The notes under the pieces are model-generated. The model did not search any database and had not been told where the DNA came from. It saw nothing but the letters and a program-made list of their open reading frames with translations. From positions 1-46,152 of the forward strand of contig CAYVQT010000021.1 in NCBI GenBank assembly GCA_964453665.1: DNA of 46,152 nucleotides. The letters run 5' to 3'. Positions 8,123 to 16,275 of this stretch are shown one piece after another. Within the stretch, counting starts at the first letter, position 1. Every line of letters begins with the position of its first letter. This DNA comes from DAOUTY01 sp964453665. GTDB taxonomy: Bacteria > Chloroflexota > Dehalococcoidia > SZUA-161. A program made the position numbers and the translations under genes.

Positions 8123-9256
8123 ATGGATTACGCCCTTACAGAACAACAGGAAATGCTGAGGAATACTGCCCGCGCTTTCCTGGAGAAGGAGTGCCCCAAG
8201 ACTCTGGTACGCGAAGTGGAGAAGGACGAGAAAGGCTACTCACCGGAGTTGTGGAAGAAAATGGCGGACCTGGGCTGGATGGGCCTCGTGTTCCCCGAAG
8301 AGTATGGCGGCAACGGGCTAAGTATGCTCGATTTGACGATCCTTATTCAGGAGATGGGCAGGGCGATTGTTCCCGGTCCGTTCCTTTCAACGGTCGTCTG
8401 TGGGGGTCTGACTATCTTAAAATGGGGCAGCGAAGAGCAGAAAAAGGAGATACTTCCCAGGATTGCGAAAGGCGAGGTGATATTAGCTCTGGCACTCACC
8501 GAACCCGGCGCCAGCTACGATGCGGCGGATATCACTGTTCAAGCGGTCCCCGACGGAGACGACTTCGTCATCAGCGGCACCAAGCTCTTCGTTGAAAACG
8601 CCCATGTTGCTGATTATCTGATATGCGTGACCAGGACCAAGAGCAGTGATAACAAACAGGACGGGATTACCCTCTTCCTGGTGAACGCCAAGAGCCCGGG
8701 AATAAGCTGCACCCCGCTGAAAACCTTCACCGCCGACAAACAATGTGAGGTCGTTTTTGACGAGGTACGGGTTCCCAAAGCAACCATGCTCGGTGAACTC
8801 AACTGGGGGTGGGAGATAGTAGAGGACATTATGGAGCAGGCAGCGTTCTCACAGTGTCCCTGGATGGTGGGCGGCGCTGAGCAAGTTCTCGAAATGTCCG
8901 TTAATTACGCCAAGGAAAGGGTCCAGTTCGCCCGACCTATCGGAAGTTTCCAGGCTATACAGCATAAGTGCGCTAATATGGCGACAGATGTCGCAGGCGC
9001 AAGGGATATTACCTATCAGACCGCCTGGAAGATAAGCGAAGGGCTTGCGTATAAACAGGATATATCAATTACGAAAGCCTGGACCTGCGAGGCTTATCGA
9101 AAGGTTTGCGTCGAAGGCATCCAGATTCATGGCGGTATCGGCATCACCCAGGACCATGACGCACAACTCTACTACCGCCGTGCTAAGGCGATGGAAATCG
9201 CCTTTGGGGATGCCGATTATCACCTCGAACTGGTGGCACAGCAGATGGGGCTCTAA
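8123..9256 (+). CDS. Acyl-CoA dehydrogenase (paralogue of 21881-23014)
   Basis: A 377-residue acyl-CoA dehydrogenase: MDYALTEQQEMLRNTARAFL at the N-terminus, ALTEPGASYDAADITVQA in the FAD-binding middle strand, and ARPIGSFQAIQHKCANMATD and HGGIGITQDHDAQLYYRRAK in the C-terminal helical domain. The end reads AMEIAFGDADYH: the position of the medium-chain catalytic Glu is Phe, followed by Gly-Asp, a pattern seen in the two-subunit branch of the family. It is close in sequence and identical in length to the gene at 21881. Start ATG 8123 follows AAGGAGGATGGC. An AT-rich gap separates it from the activase, so it may have its own transcript. Confidence 0.88.
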   Translation: MDYALTEQQEMLRNTARAFLEKECPKTLVREVEKDEKGYSPELWKKMADLGWMGLVFPEEYGGNGLSMLDLTILIQEMGRAIVPGPFLSTVVCGGLTILKWGSEEQKKEILPRIAKGEVILALALTEPGASYDAADITVQAVPDGDDFVISGTKLFVENAHVADYLICVTRTKSSDNKQDGITLFLVNAKSPGISCTPLKTFTADKQCEVVFDEVRVPKATMLGELNWGWEIVEDIMEQAAFSQCPWMVGGAEQVLEMSVNYAKERVQFARPIGSFQAIQHKCANMATDVAGARDITYQTAWKISEGLAYKQDISITKAWTCEAYRKVCVEGIQIHGGIGITQDHDAQLYYRRAKAMEIAFGDADYHLELVAQQMGL

Positions 9257-9285
9257 TAGCCAGCGCTGCAAATTATGATTGCAGC

Positions 9286-9309
9286 AGGCGGGACGACGCC
9301 GTCCCGCCT
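9286..9309. terminator. GC-rich palindrome between convergent genes
   Basis: GGCGGGACG and CGTCCCGCC pair around a 4-nt loop. It stands downstream of the acyl-CoA dehydrogenase, next to a second palindrome at 9324, and could stop transcription from both sides. It also resembles the interspersed palindrome family, here with GGCGGGACG as the arm. Confidence 0.5.
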
Positions 9310-9323
9310 ACCCAACAAAGAAT

Positions 9324-9351
9324 GTAGGGGCGTTCAATTGAACGCCCCTAC
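9324..9351. repeat. Perfect 28-nt palindrome (GTAGGGGC family)
   Basis: The sequence starts GTAGGGGCGTTC and ends with its exact complement GAACGCCCCTAC, with no unpaired centre. It lies between converging genes at 9256 and 9377, and is the most symmetrical member of the interspersed family found at 23047, 23627, 30368, 38854 and throughout 42102-44228. Confidence 0.85.
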
Positions 9352-9376
9352 CTATTGAAACCTGCGAAATAAACTG

Positions 9377-10147
9377 CTAAATGTTCAACCGCATCCCCTC
9401 ATAGCTCATCGATATATCCGCCCCAGTGTCTTTTGCCACACGCTCCAACTCCTCCTTGATCTCGCCCTCAAACACAGGACTGATGTGGATCACCATCACC
9501 TGCGGCAGATAGCCCTTGATTTTCTCGAATCCGGCCAGTTCCTCACCAAGCAGATGAGGCGTAAGGTGACCAGAGGAAACAGCGTGCTCTTCCAGCCTGT
9601 CTGGCAGCGTAACATCGATGAATATCAACTGCGGTGATATACGTTCCCAGCAGGGAGACAAGCCCGGTCCGGTATCTCCGCTATAAAAGAAGCTTTTTCC
9701 CTCACCGGAAGTTATTTGATACCCCACTGTGGGGACACCGTGGTTCACCGGAACCGCCAGCACACGGTAATCGTTGATAACCTCGACTTTGTGCGGCTCC
9801 AGGGAGGAAAATTTCAGCGGTGGGTTGGCAGCCGGTATCTTCGTAAAATCCGGATATATAACGCCGTTAAGTATGTGCTCGGTGACAGCATTTAGTGTGC
9901 TGGCCTGTGAATAAACTCGAATACTCTTTTCGAAATGAGAGATATTGATTGCGATAGCAGCCAGGTCCCTCACGTGATCATAGTGGCAGTGGGTGAGCAG
10001 GATATGGCTTACCTTCTCCTGCTCCGAAAGAGAAAGGCTGGAAGTGAGTGCTCCCGCATCGACCGCGAGTACATCATCGATGAGCAAGGATGTCAGCTTG
10101 CTGCCCGCCGACTCAAGATTGTGCGCTCCTAAAACCCTGATCTCCAT
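9377..10147 (-). CDS. MBL-fold metallohydrolase, class II cyclic-nucleotide phosphodiesterase-like
   Basis: The 256-residue protein carries the metallo-beta-lactamase metal motif THCHYDHVRD at about 53-62, then VPVNHGVPTVGYQI, the FFYSGDTGPG strand that supplies the bridging Asp, a late HLTP, and HISPVF. The arrangement (no N-terminal signal peptide, SGDTG, late HIS) is like class II 3',5'-cyclic nucleotide phosphodiesterases and RNase Z-like hydrolases. I cannot tell a cyclic nucleotide from another phosphodiester substrate. Start ATG 10147 has AGGAAG 7 nt upstream. It is the last gene of a long minus-strand run, 30 nt after the transporter gene. Confidence 0.8.
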   Translation of the reverse strand: MEIRVLGAHNLESAGSKLTSLLIDDVLAVDAGALTSSLSLSEQEKVSHILLTHCHYDHVRDLAAIAINISHFEKSIRVYSQASTLNAVTEHILNGVIYPDFTKIPAANPPLKFSSLEPHKVEVINDYRVLAVPVNHGVPTVGYQITSGEGKSFFYSGDTGPGLSPCWERISPQLIFIDVTLPDRLEEHAVSSGHLTPHLLGEELAGFEKIKGYLPQVMVIHISPVFEGEIKEELERVAKDTGADISMSYEGMRLNI

Positions 10148-10177
10148 ATCGTGTCTTCCTTTCCTCAGAAATACCTC

Positions 10178-10879
10178 TCAGCGGGTAACCAGCAGGGGGT
10201 TGAAATCGGTATCGTAGTCGTAGGTATCGATGCCTTCCTTTTTCTTCAGGTGCCTAACCACAACGTAGGTAAAAGGGGTAGCCACCACCTCGTAAAGGGT
10301 TTTAACCAGCCAGTGGGTAATTATCATCCCTCCAAGGACAACACCGGGCAACGTACCGCCGAAGGCAATGGCGATGAAAATGGAGGCATCCAGACCCTGT
10401 CCAACAATGGTGGAGCCGATAGTCCTGCTCCATAGGAATCGCCCCCTGGTCCTGATTTTCATCTTGGACAGGACGAAGGAATTGGCGAATTCACCAACCA
10501 GGTAAGCGGCGAAAGAGGCAGCCAGGAGCCGGGGTGTATAGCCCAAAATGCTATCATATGCAGTCTGAACATCGGCGTCAAGCGCCGGGATCAGCCCCGC
10601 AACCCAGAAAGCCCCCACTGCGACAAGGTTGCAGAAAAACCCCAGCCATATCACACGGCGTGCCTGTCGATAACCATATACCTCGGTGAGAATATCACCA
10701 AATATGTAGCTCAGGGGGAAGATGACTATAGCAGCGGGTAAGGGCGCGGGCAGTTCCAGGGCACCAAGCTTCCACGGACCAATGCCCACGGTTATCAGCT
10801 TAACGGCGATAATATTCGCCGTAATAAGGCAGGTAATAAAAATAGCGGCAACAATAAGGAACCGTTGTGAGACGACCAT
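10178..10879 (-). CDS. Queuosine precursor transporter (YhhQ/VUT family)
   Basis: The 233-residue integral membrane protein has about six hydrophobic segments and the family signature SYIFGDILTEVYGYRQARRVIW at roughly 55-76, followed by WSRTIGSTIVGQGLDASIFI. YhhQ-type proteins import 7-cyano- or 7-aminomethyl-7-deazaguanine for tRNA queuosine. The ATG at 10879 lies directly after AAGGAG, which is unusually tight spacing, and 6 nt after the corA stop, so translation may be coupled to corA. Confidence 0.88.
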   Translation of the reverse strand: MVVSQRFLIVAAIFITCLITANIIAVKLITVGIGPWKLGALELPAPLPAAIVIFPLSYIFGDILTEVYGYRQARRVIWLGFFCNLVAVGAFWVAGLIPALDADVQTAYDSILGYTPRLLAASFAAYLVGEFANSFVLSKMKIRTRGRFLWSRTIGSTIVGQGLDASIFIAIAFGGTLPGVVLGGMIITHWLVKTLYEVVATPFTYVVVRHLKKKEGIDTYDYDTDFNPLLVTR

Positions 10880-10885
10880 CTCCTT

Positions 10886-11884
10886 CTAAATCCAGCGCCG
10901 CGAACGGAAGAAAGCGAGCATACCTACTATGATAACAACCATAGCGACGAGTATACCTGCGAAAGCAGCCGGGCTATCAACAGGCATTGGATAGATATTC
11001 ATCCCCAGAACGCTGGCAATAAGCGTCAGGGGGAGCATTATCGTTGAGATAATGGTCAGCACCCGGATAACCTCATTGATGCGAAACGACGTGAGCGCAT
11101 TATTGGTATCACTGAGACCCTCTACCACCTCTTTATAGTCCTCGAGGGTATCCCGAATTTTCCGCAAGTGGTCTGCGATATCTCCGAAATAGATCTCAGG
11201 ATCCTCCTTGAAAATAGGCCACTCCTTCTGCTCCAGTGTCTCCACTGCCTCCGTCTGAGGCCTGATTATGCGCCGAAACGAGATGATATCACGGCGCAGT
11301 ATTGCTACATCGGCAACCGTACCCCGGGGGTTGTCACGAAAGATACGGTCCTCCACCTCTTCGATGTTATCGCCGATCTTGTTCAGGATGGGGAAGCAAT
11401 AGTTTACCAGTCTATCAAGTATGAGATAGAGTAAATAGCCTGAACTCCGCCCCATGCTTTCCTGGCGTGCCTTCTCGTTTACCTGGCACGACTTAAAAAA
11501 GCTCACCAGCGGTTTGAGTTCTCCCTGATGCAGAGTGATCAGGTAATCTTCGCCGACGAAGACGGAAACCTGGCTCGATGTGGTGACACGGGCCTGGGGA
11601 TTGAACACCGGGAAGTGAAACACCATGAAAAAATATTCTTCGTATTCGTCAATTTTTGGCAGCTGGATCTTGCTCAAGCAGTCATCCAGATCCAGAGGAT
11701 GAAAAGGGTAGTTCTCAGCAAGATACTTGGTCTCCGTATCAGTGGGCTGCTCGATATTAATCCAGGTCAGCTTGTCCCATACAATGGACTTTACGCTCGG
11801 CTCTGTTCTGGTTGTAACCGGCGTAACTATAGAAGGCCCGCGTCTTATTCTAACCGGCGACCTAGTTATACGCCTTATCCTCAT
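10886..11884 (-). CDS. corA: CorA-type divalent cation transporter
   Basis: CorA forms pentameric inner-membrane channels for Mg2+ (sometimes Co2+ or Ni2+). The 332-residue product has a long cytoplasmic domain (PFHPLDLDDCLSK, VFVGEDYLITLHQ, ETLEQKEWPIF), the stalk helix and two C-terminal membrane helices, with the diagnostic GMN pore motif (LGMNIYPMP) at about residue 294. I set the start at ATG 11884 (MRIRRITRSP), because the longer frame would run back into the trxB coding end. It follows trxB within about 27 nt. Confidence 0.9.
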   Translation of the reverse strand: MRIRRITRSPVRIRRGPSIVTPVTTRTEPSVKSIVWDKLTWINIEQPTDTETKYLAENYPFHPLDLDDCLSKIQLPKIDEYEEYFFMVFHFPVFNPQARVTTSSQVSVFVGEDYLITLHQGELKPLVSFFKSCQVNEKARQESMGRSSGYLLYLILDRLVNYCFPILNKIGDNIEEVEDRIFRDNPRGTVADVAILRRDIISFRRIIRPQTEAVETLEQKEWPIFKEDPEIYFGDIADHLRKIRDTLEDYKEVVEGLSDTNNALTSFRINEVIRVLTIISTIMLPLTLIASVLGMNIYPMPVDSPAAFAGILVAMVVIIVGMLAFFRSRRWI

Positions 11885-11910
11885 CAGTAAAGAAACACTC
11901 CGTTTGATTA

Positions 11911-12831
11911 TCAGACAGAAGAAAGATACCTTTCGGCGGAGATCGCAGCGGTGGCCCCATCGCCGACCGCGCATGAGACCTGCCGCGCTGAACCTGCACG
12001 GATGTCTCCGGCAGCGAAAACTCCAGGCACCTCTGTTTCCATCTGGTCATTCACCAGTATAAAACCTTCTGGAGATAAGGCAAGTGCCCCCTCCAGATAG
12101 CCAGTGTTGGGACGCAACCCAACAGCTATGAAAACGCCTGTAACCTCGAGCTTTGATTCTACTCCGGTTTTCACATTTCGCAACCCCAGTTCCCCGACCT
12201 GATTATCCCCTCCGATGGATTCAACCACCGTATCCCAGATAAACTCTATCTTCGGCTGGGCAAAGGCCCTCTCTTGAAGTATCTTTGTCGCCCTGAGCTG
12301 GTCACGGCGATGGATAACAATCACTTTGGAAGCAAATCTCGTAAGAAACAGGGCATCGTTGATGGCAACGTTACCACCCCCCACCACAGCTATCACCTGA
12401 TTGTTGAAGAAGGCACCGTCACACGTGGCACAATAGGATACTCCTCTACCCCTGAGCGCTTCCTCCCCGGACACGCCCAGCTTGCTATACTCCGAGCCGC
12501 CGGCGATGATAAGCGCCTTTGTGAAATACCGGCCTTCGCTTGAGTTCACAATCTTTTCTTCACCCCCGACCTCAATACTCTCCACCTCGGCCATGATTAT
12601 CTCAACGCCGTATTTCTTTGCCTGCTGTTCCAGCAAAGAGCCCAGCTCGGCACCCGATATGCCCTGAGGAAACCCCGGATAGTTCTCCACGAGTTCTGCA
12701 TTGATTATCTGTCCGCCGGGTACGGCCCTCTCGATCAGCAGCGTGGACAATCTCGACCTGGCAGCATACAGGCCCGCGCTGAGGCCCGCAGGACCTCCGC
12801 CGATAATAATCAACTGGTAGGTATTATCCAT
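11911..12831 (-). CDS. trxB: Thioredoxin-disulfide reductase
   Basis: This FAD/NADPH enzyme (306 residues) reduces thioredoxin. It shows the FAD dinucleotide motif IIIGGGPAGLSAGLYAAR at 8-25, the redox pair in SYCATCDGAFF (Cys134 and Cys137), the second nucleotide fold VVGGGNVAINDALFL, the NADPH-phosphate contact HRRDQLRA, and the closing GVFAAGDIRAG. Start ATG 12831 follows GGGAG at 7 nt. Thioredoxin itself is the next gene upstream, so the pair forms a redox unit. Confidence 0.94.
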   Translation of the reverse strand: MDNTYQLIIIGGGPAGLSAGLYAARSRLSTLLIERAVPGGQIINAELVENYPGFPQGISGAELGSLLEQQAKKYGVEIIMAEVESIEVGGEEKIVNSSEGRYFTKALIIAGGSEYSKLGVSGEEALRGRGVSYCATCDGAFFNNQVIAVVGGGNVAINDALFLTRFASKVIVIHRRDQLRATKILQERAFAQPKIEFIWDTVVESIGGDNQVGELGLRNVKTGVESKLEVTGVFIAVGLRPNTGYLEGALALSPEGFILVNDQMETEVPGVFAAGDIRAGSARQVSCAVGDGATAAISAERYLSSV

Positions 12832-12966
12832 ATCTCAACTCCCATAAAAGCTCAATGTCTATCACCGAAAAGACTGTCAAATCTCCAGCGTGTAACAGAG
12901 ATGTGCCGTCACCTCGCCAAAGGGTAATAGATAACTTCAGAGGACAAGGATCGAGCTTAGCTTAAG

Positions 12967-13293
12967 CTAAGTCAGCGAAGCGTCCAAGTGCTTTTTCAGC
13001 TCCGCCTTGGACCTGAGCCCTACGATCTGCGTCATCGGCTTGCCATCTTTAAACAGCAATAGAGTAGGAATACTACGAATGCCGTAATCTGTTGCCGCCC
13101 TCGGATTCTCATCCACATTGACCTTGCCGAAGCCCACACGTCCTGCGTACTCGTCGGCCAACTCCCCCACTATAGGGGCAATGGCGTGACATGGCTTACA
13201 CCAGGGAGCCCAAAAATCGACCAGGAAAGGCGTTTCTGCCTCAATTACAACTTCGGTGAAATTTGTATCATCTACACTAAGCGATTCAGCCAT
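12967..13293 (-). CDS. trxA: Thioredoxin
   Basis: The 108-residue single-domain thioredoxin has FLVDFWAPWCKPCHAIAP with redox Cys32 and Cys35 and the cis-Pro strand IRSIPTLLLFKDG. The active site is WCKPC rather than the common WCGPC; a Lys between the cysteines is expected to alter redox potential and partner choice. I chose ATG 13293 (MAESLSVDD), which has a strong GGAGGG site 6 nt upstream, over a longer frame. A 16-nt palindrome (CTTAGCTTAAGCTAAG, 12956-12971) overlaps the stop codon. It lies between plsX and trxB in the same orientation. Confidence 0.92.
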   Translation of the reverse strand: MAESLSVDDTNFTEVVIEAETPFLVDFWAPWCKPCHAIAPIVGELADEYAGRVGFGKVNVDENPRAATDYGIRSIPTLLLFKDGKPMTQIVGLRSKAELKKHLDASLT

Positions 13294-13321
13294 ATTTCCC
13301 TCCGACTGCTTTATCGACAGG

Positions 13322-14323
13322 CTAACCCCTGATAGCCCCGGCCACATCCTTCGACACCTCTCGCTTGGCTGTGATAATCGCGTTCCTTATCGCATCAGCA
13401 TCGCTGCGACCATGGGCTACGATGACATTGCCATTGACGCCGAATAAAAGAGCACCGCCATATTCGCGATAGTCCAAGGTGCCGATAACAGAGTGGAAGG
13501 TTGGTTCGAGAAGGTCAGCAGCCTCCTTAAAATTCGGGCTCTCAGCTACAGCTTTTCTCAGGGCGTCAAGAAGCATCTCGCCAATGCCTTCGCCCAGTTT
13601 GAGCAAGACATTGCCGGTGAAACCGTCAGTTACAATCACATCGGCTCGCCCGCTGGCTATATCCCTACCCTCAACATTACCGATAAAATTGAGCTTGGAT
13701 TTCCTGAGCATCTTGTGCGCCTTTTGAACCATCTGACTGCCCTTCGTATCCTCTTCACCGCTTGAGAGAAGACCGACTCGAGGGCTTTCCATTCCAAAGA
13801 TCCTCTGCATATAAATACTGCCCATTTTACCGAACTGAACCAAAGACATCGGCTTACAATCAGCGTTTGCCCCGAGGTCGAGGCAGAGAACCGGTCCCAT
13901 CGGGAAAGGGAAGGCCGCCCCCAGAGCAGGACGGATGATCCCCTTCGTCCTGCCCAAGCTTAGAGTGGCCGCAGCCATCACTGCACCTGTATTGCCCGCG
14001 GAAACAAATGCCTCTACCTCCCCCCTCTTGAGAAGGTCTATACCTACTACGATAGATGAATCCCTCTTTTCCTTAACCGCCGGAACCGGGCGCTCCTCCA
14101 TGGTTATAACTTCACTGGCATGGGCAACGCCTACCCCGCAATCAGTAAGACCACAGCTATTCAGTTCCTCCCGCACCACATCCTCCCGCCCCACTAACAC
14201 AATCTCAACGCTGTCGTCACCAACTGCCGCAATCGCCCCCTTAATTATCTCCTCAGGGGCGTGATCACCACCCATGGCATCCAAGGCAATCCTGGTTCTA
14301 TTAGACGCCTTCTGTTTGGGCAC
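13322..14323 (-). CDS. plsX: Phosphate acyltransferase PlsX
   Basis: PlsX converts acyl-ACP to acyl-phosphate, the donor for PlsY in bacterial phosphatidic-acid synthesis. The 333-residue sequence has RIALDAMGGDHAPEEIIKGA at the N-terminus, FVSAGNTGAVMAAATLSLGR, CLDLGANADCKP and VTDGFTGNVLLKLGEGIG, all PlsX hallmarks. The GTG start at 14323 overlaps the end of the upstream activase gene by 23 nt and has GGAGGG 9 nt before it. A PlsY-like gene is present at 38014-38613. Confidence 0.95.
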   Translation of the reverse strand: MPKQKASNRTRIALDAMGGDHAPEEIIKGAIAAVGDDSVEIVLVGREDVVREELNSCGLTDCGVGVAHASEVITMEERPVPAVKEKRDSSIVVGIDLLKRGEVEAFVSAGNTGAVMAAATLSLGRTKGIIRPALGAAFPFPMGPVLCLDLGANADCKPMSLVQFGKMGSIYMQRIFGMESPRVGLLSSGEEDTKGSQMVQKAHKMLRKSKLNFIGNVEGRDIASGRADVIVTDGFTGNVLLKLGEGIGEMLLDALRKAVAESPNFKEAADLLEPTFHSVIGTLDYREYGGALLFGVNGNVIVAHGRSDADAIRNAIITAKREVSKDVAGAIRG

Positions 14324-15281
14324 TCTTCATTCCCTCCCATAGGTCGCAACGCCCACCCCAGAAGGCGACGACCTCGTCATTCTGCAATATCCGGGCGATC
14401 TCACAACGATCGGGGCATGCCTTGCATTCAAAGGAAGATGTCCGATAGTTCGCTCCGCTCGCCTCGAAGCCTACAAAGCCGGTCGATTTACCACCGCGTA
14501 ACACTTCTTCGCGAACCAGCAGTGCCGCGCCTATAGCTCCCATCGCTTCGTGATAAATCGGCACTATAACCTCCATATTCAAGCTCTCCTTCAAGGCCTG
14601 GACAACCCCTCGATTGAATGCAACCCCACCCTGAAACACTACGGGAGACAATATCTCCCTCCCCGCAGCAACATCGTTCAAGTAATTGCGAACCAAGGCC
14701 TGACACAATCCATAGATTATGTTTTCGACTTTGTGCCCCATCTGCTGCTTATGTATCATGTCAGACTCAGCAAACACTGTACACCGTCCATCAATATGCA
14801 CCGGAGCTTCGCCCCTAAGCGCCTGTTCCCCGAAGTCCTCGATTCTCATATCTAGCCGCGCCGCCTGCCGGTCGAGAAAGCTACCGGTGCCAGCGGCACA
14901 GACTGTGTTCATGGCGAAATCAACCACCATATTATCACGGACGATGATTAGCTTCGAGTCCTGGCCTCCTATCTCTACAATCGTACGCACGTCAGGGATA
15001 TAATGCAAGGTGGCTACCGCCTGTGCAGTGATCTCATTCTTAACCAAATCCGCCCCCAGAATGACCCCTGCCAGGTATCGGGCGCTACCCGTAGTGCACA
15101 CGCCCCGAATAATACCCCGGGCAGGGAGATAGCTCTGAATATCTTCCAGCCCCTTTTGGACTACTTCGATCGGCCTACCGTGCGTCCGAAGATAATTGTA
15201 GTCGATGAGCTCACCCTTTTCGGTTACCAGGGCGAACTTAGTAGACACAGAGCCAACATCGACACCCAGATAAATATTCAC
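14301..15281 (-). CDS. BcrAD/BadFG-family ATPase, 2-hydroxyacyl-CoA dehydratase-type activase
   Basis: Members are ASKHA-fold ATPases with a [4Fe-4S] cluster between two subunits that drive single electrons into a dehydratase or benzoyl-CoA reductase. Visible features: LGVDVGSVSTKFALV (phosphate 1 loop), TVCAAGTGSFLDRQAARL and CTVFAESDMIHKQQMG, the canonical family motifs including the cluster-type cysteines, then GGVAFNRGVVQAL and HEAMGAIGAALL. After the ATPase domain there is a Cys-containing tail (FECKACPDRCEIARI, WGGRCDLWEG) like the linker region of long fused activases. No dehydratase subunits are nearby, so the partner is unknown. I prefer the GTG at 15281 (the NIYLGVDVG start), because the upstream TTG at 15293 has no ribosome site. 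Confidence 0.85.
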   Translation of the reverse strand: MNIYLGVDVGSVSTKFALVTEKGELIDYNYLRTHGRPIEVVQKGLEDIQSYLPARGIIRGVCTTGSARYLAGVILGADLVKNEITAQAVATLHYIPDVRTIVEIGGQDSKLIIVRDNMVVDFAMNTVCAAGTGSFLDRQAARLDMRIEDFGEQALRGEAPVHIDGRCTVFAESDMIHKQQMGHKVENIIYGLCQALVRNYLNDVAAGREILSPVVFQGGVAFNRGVVQALKESLNMEVIVPIYHEAMGAIGAALLVREEVLRGGKSTGFVGFEASGANYRTSSFECKACPDRCEIARILQNDEVVAFWGGRCDLWEGMKSAQTEGV

Positions 15282-15406
15282 CTCACCCCGCAATCAGTCG
15301 AGCTGTCCGCATTTCTGCCATTTTCTGGATAAAGTATAGATACAAACTGCTAACGGGTCAAGCATTTTTAAACGTAAATATTACTGGCTACAAACTGCTT
15401 TCCTGC

Positions 15407-15895
15407 TCAATTTACCGCATTCTCGATATGTTCCAACCGTGAAATTTTATCATCTGCGGTGAGTTCCACTGCAACCACATCGATGCGCCACGACAAAGGC
15501 GGACTGCCAAGGTTCTGTATGTAGGCATCGGCTAACGAGACCAGCTTCTCCCTCTTAGAAGCAGTGACTGACTCTTCAGGCGTGCCGAAATCACCGCTCT
15601 TCCTGGTACGTACCTCGATAAAAACGAGACACTCGGCCTGCCTGGCAATGATGTCGAGCTCCCCCTGACGACAGCGGAAGTTCCTCTCGACGATTTCATA
15701 GCCAAGCCCTTTCAAGAAATCCACCGCCAGTTTCTCTCCTCTAGCTCCGACTTCCTTACGTGTTAATGGCACGCCCTCACCGGTCACCCCGCCGCTACTC
15801 GAGCCAATCCCTGTGAACCGAGATTGATGCAGTATACGGTTCCTGTCACTACGATTGAAAATAAGCCTCTTGATGCGCTTCAACAGTGCACCCAC
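15407..15895 (-). CDS. YraN/UPF0102 family nuclease-like protein with N-terminal extension
   Basis: YraN proteins are small restriction-endonuclease-fold proteins of unclear role. The core here begins about residue 42: RKEVGARGEKLAVDFLKGLG, then RNFRCRQGELDIIARQ and LVFIEVRTRKSGDFG, with the E-x-D-ExR nuclease pattern. Typical members have about 120 residues; this one has 162, with a basic 40-residue extension (KRIKRLIFNRSDRNRIL). The extended GTG start at 15895 has a strong GGGAGGGG site 7 nt upstream, so I keep it; an internal GTG at 15772 would give the standard length. Confidence 0.85.
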   Translation of the reverse strand: MGALLKRIKRLIFNRSDRNRILHQSRFTGIGSSSGGVTGEGVPLTRKEVGARGEKLAVDFLKGLGYEIVERNFRCRQGELDIIARQAECLVFIEVRTRKSGDFGTPEESVTASKREKLVSLADAYIQNLGSPPLSWRIDVVAVELTADDKISRLEHIENAVN

Positions 15896-16275
15896 CGGTA
15901 ATCCCCTCCCTACTATTATCTCCCCGATACAATCTGCCCCGGCCCAACATTGCCCCCCTGAAGGGGACAGTCTTCACCCAGCCACATACGGGCGAGCCTA
16001 TTCTACCACCCATAACCAAGCACTTAAGGCCAGGTTAAGATATAAGCAATCCCAGGCCTGAGGAGCGCCTTCCTGCCAGAATATCCCCTTCAAGGCAACG
16101 CAGCGAATTAACCTGAGAAGCTCCTGGATGCCCCTGATACCACCTGCGATAGAAACCCTAAGTTACACCGTTGCAGGCAGCCTGAGCTGGCTTTCAGCGC
16201 CTCTGGTCGCAACCAGCTTGCCCAGTCAACCTCCCGCCTCTCCTACAACCAATTCACGCGCAGGGTGTTCGGTCG
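15896..16275. other. Intergenic gap without recognised features
   Basis: This 380-base stretch lies upstream of yraN and downstream of pcrA on the minus strand. It has no coding frame of note, no palindrome of the interspersed family and no RNA gene I could recognise. It should contain the promoter of the yraN-activase-plsX-trx run, but I could not pick one with confidence. Confidence 0.4.

Noticed and set aside
2237..9256. Assignment of the block to benzylsuccinate or alkylsuccinate (hydrocarbon) degradation
   Set aside because: The CoA-transferase pair and activase fit, but the defining glycyl-radical synthase is missing and the acyl-CoA dehydrogenases are not specific, so the substrate is left open.
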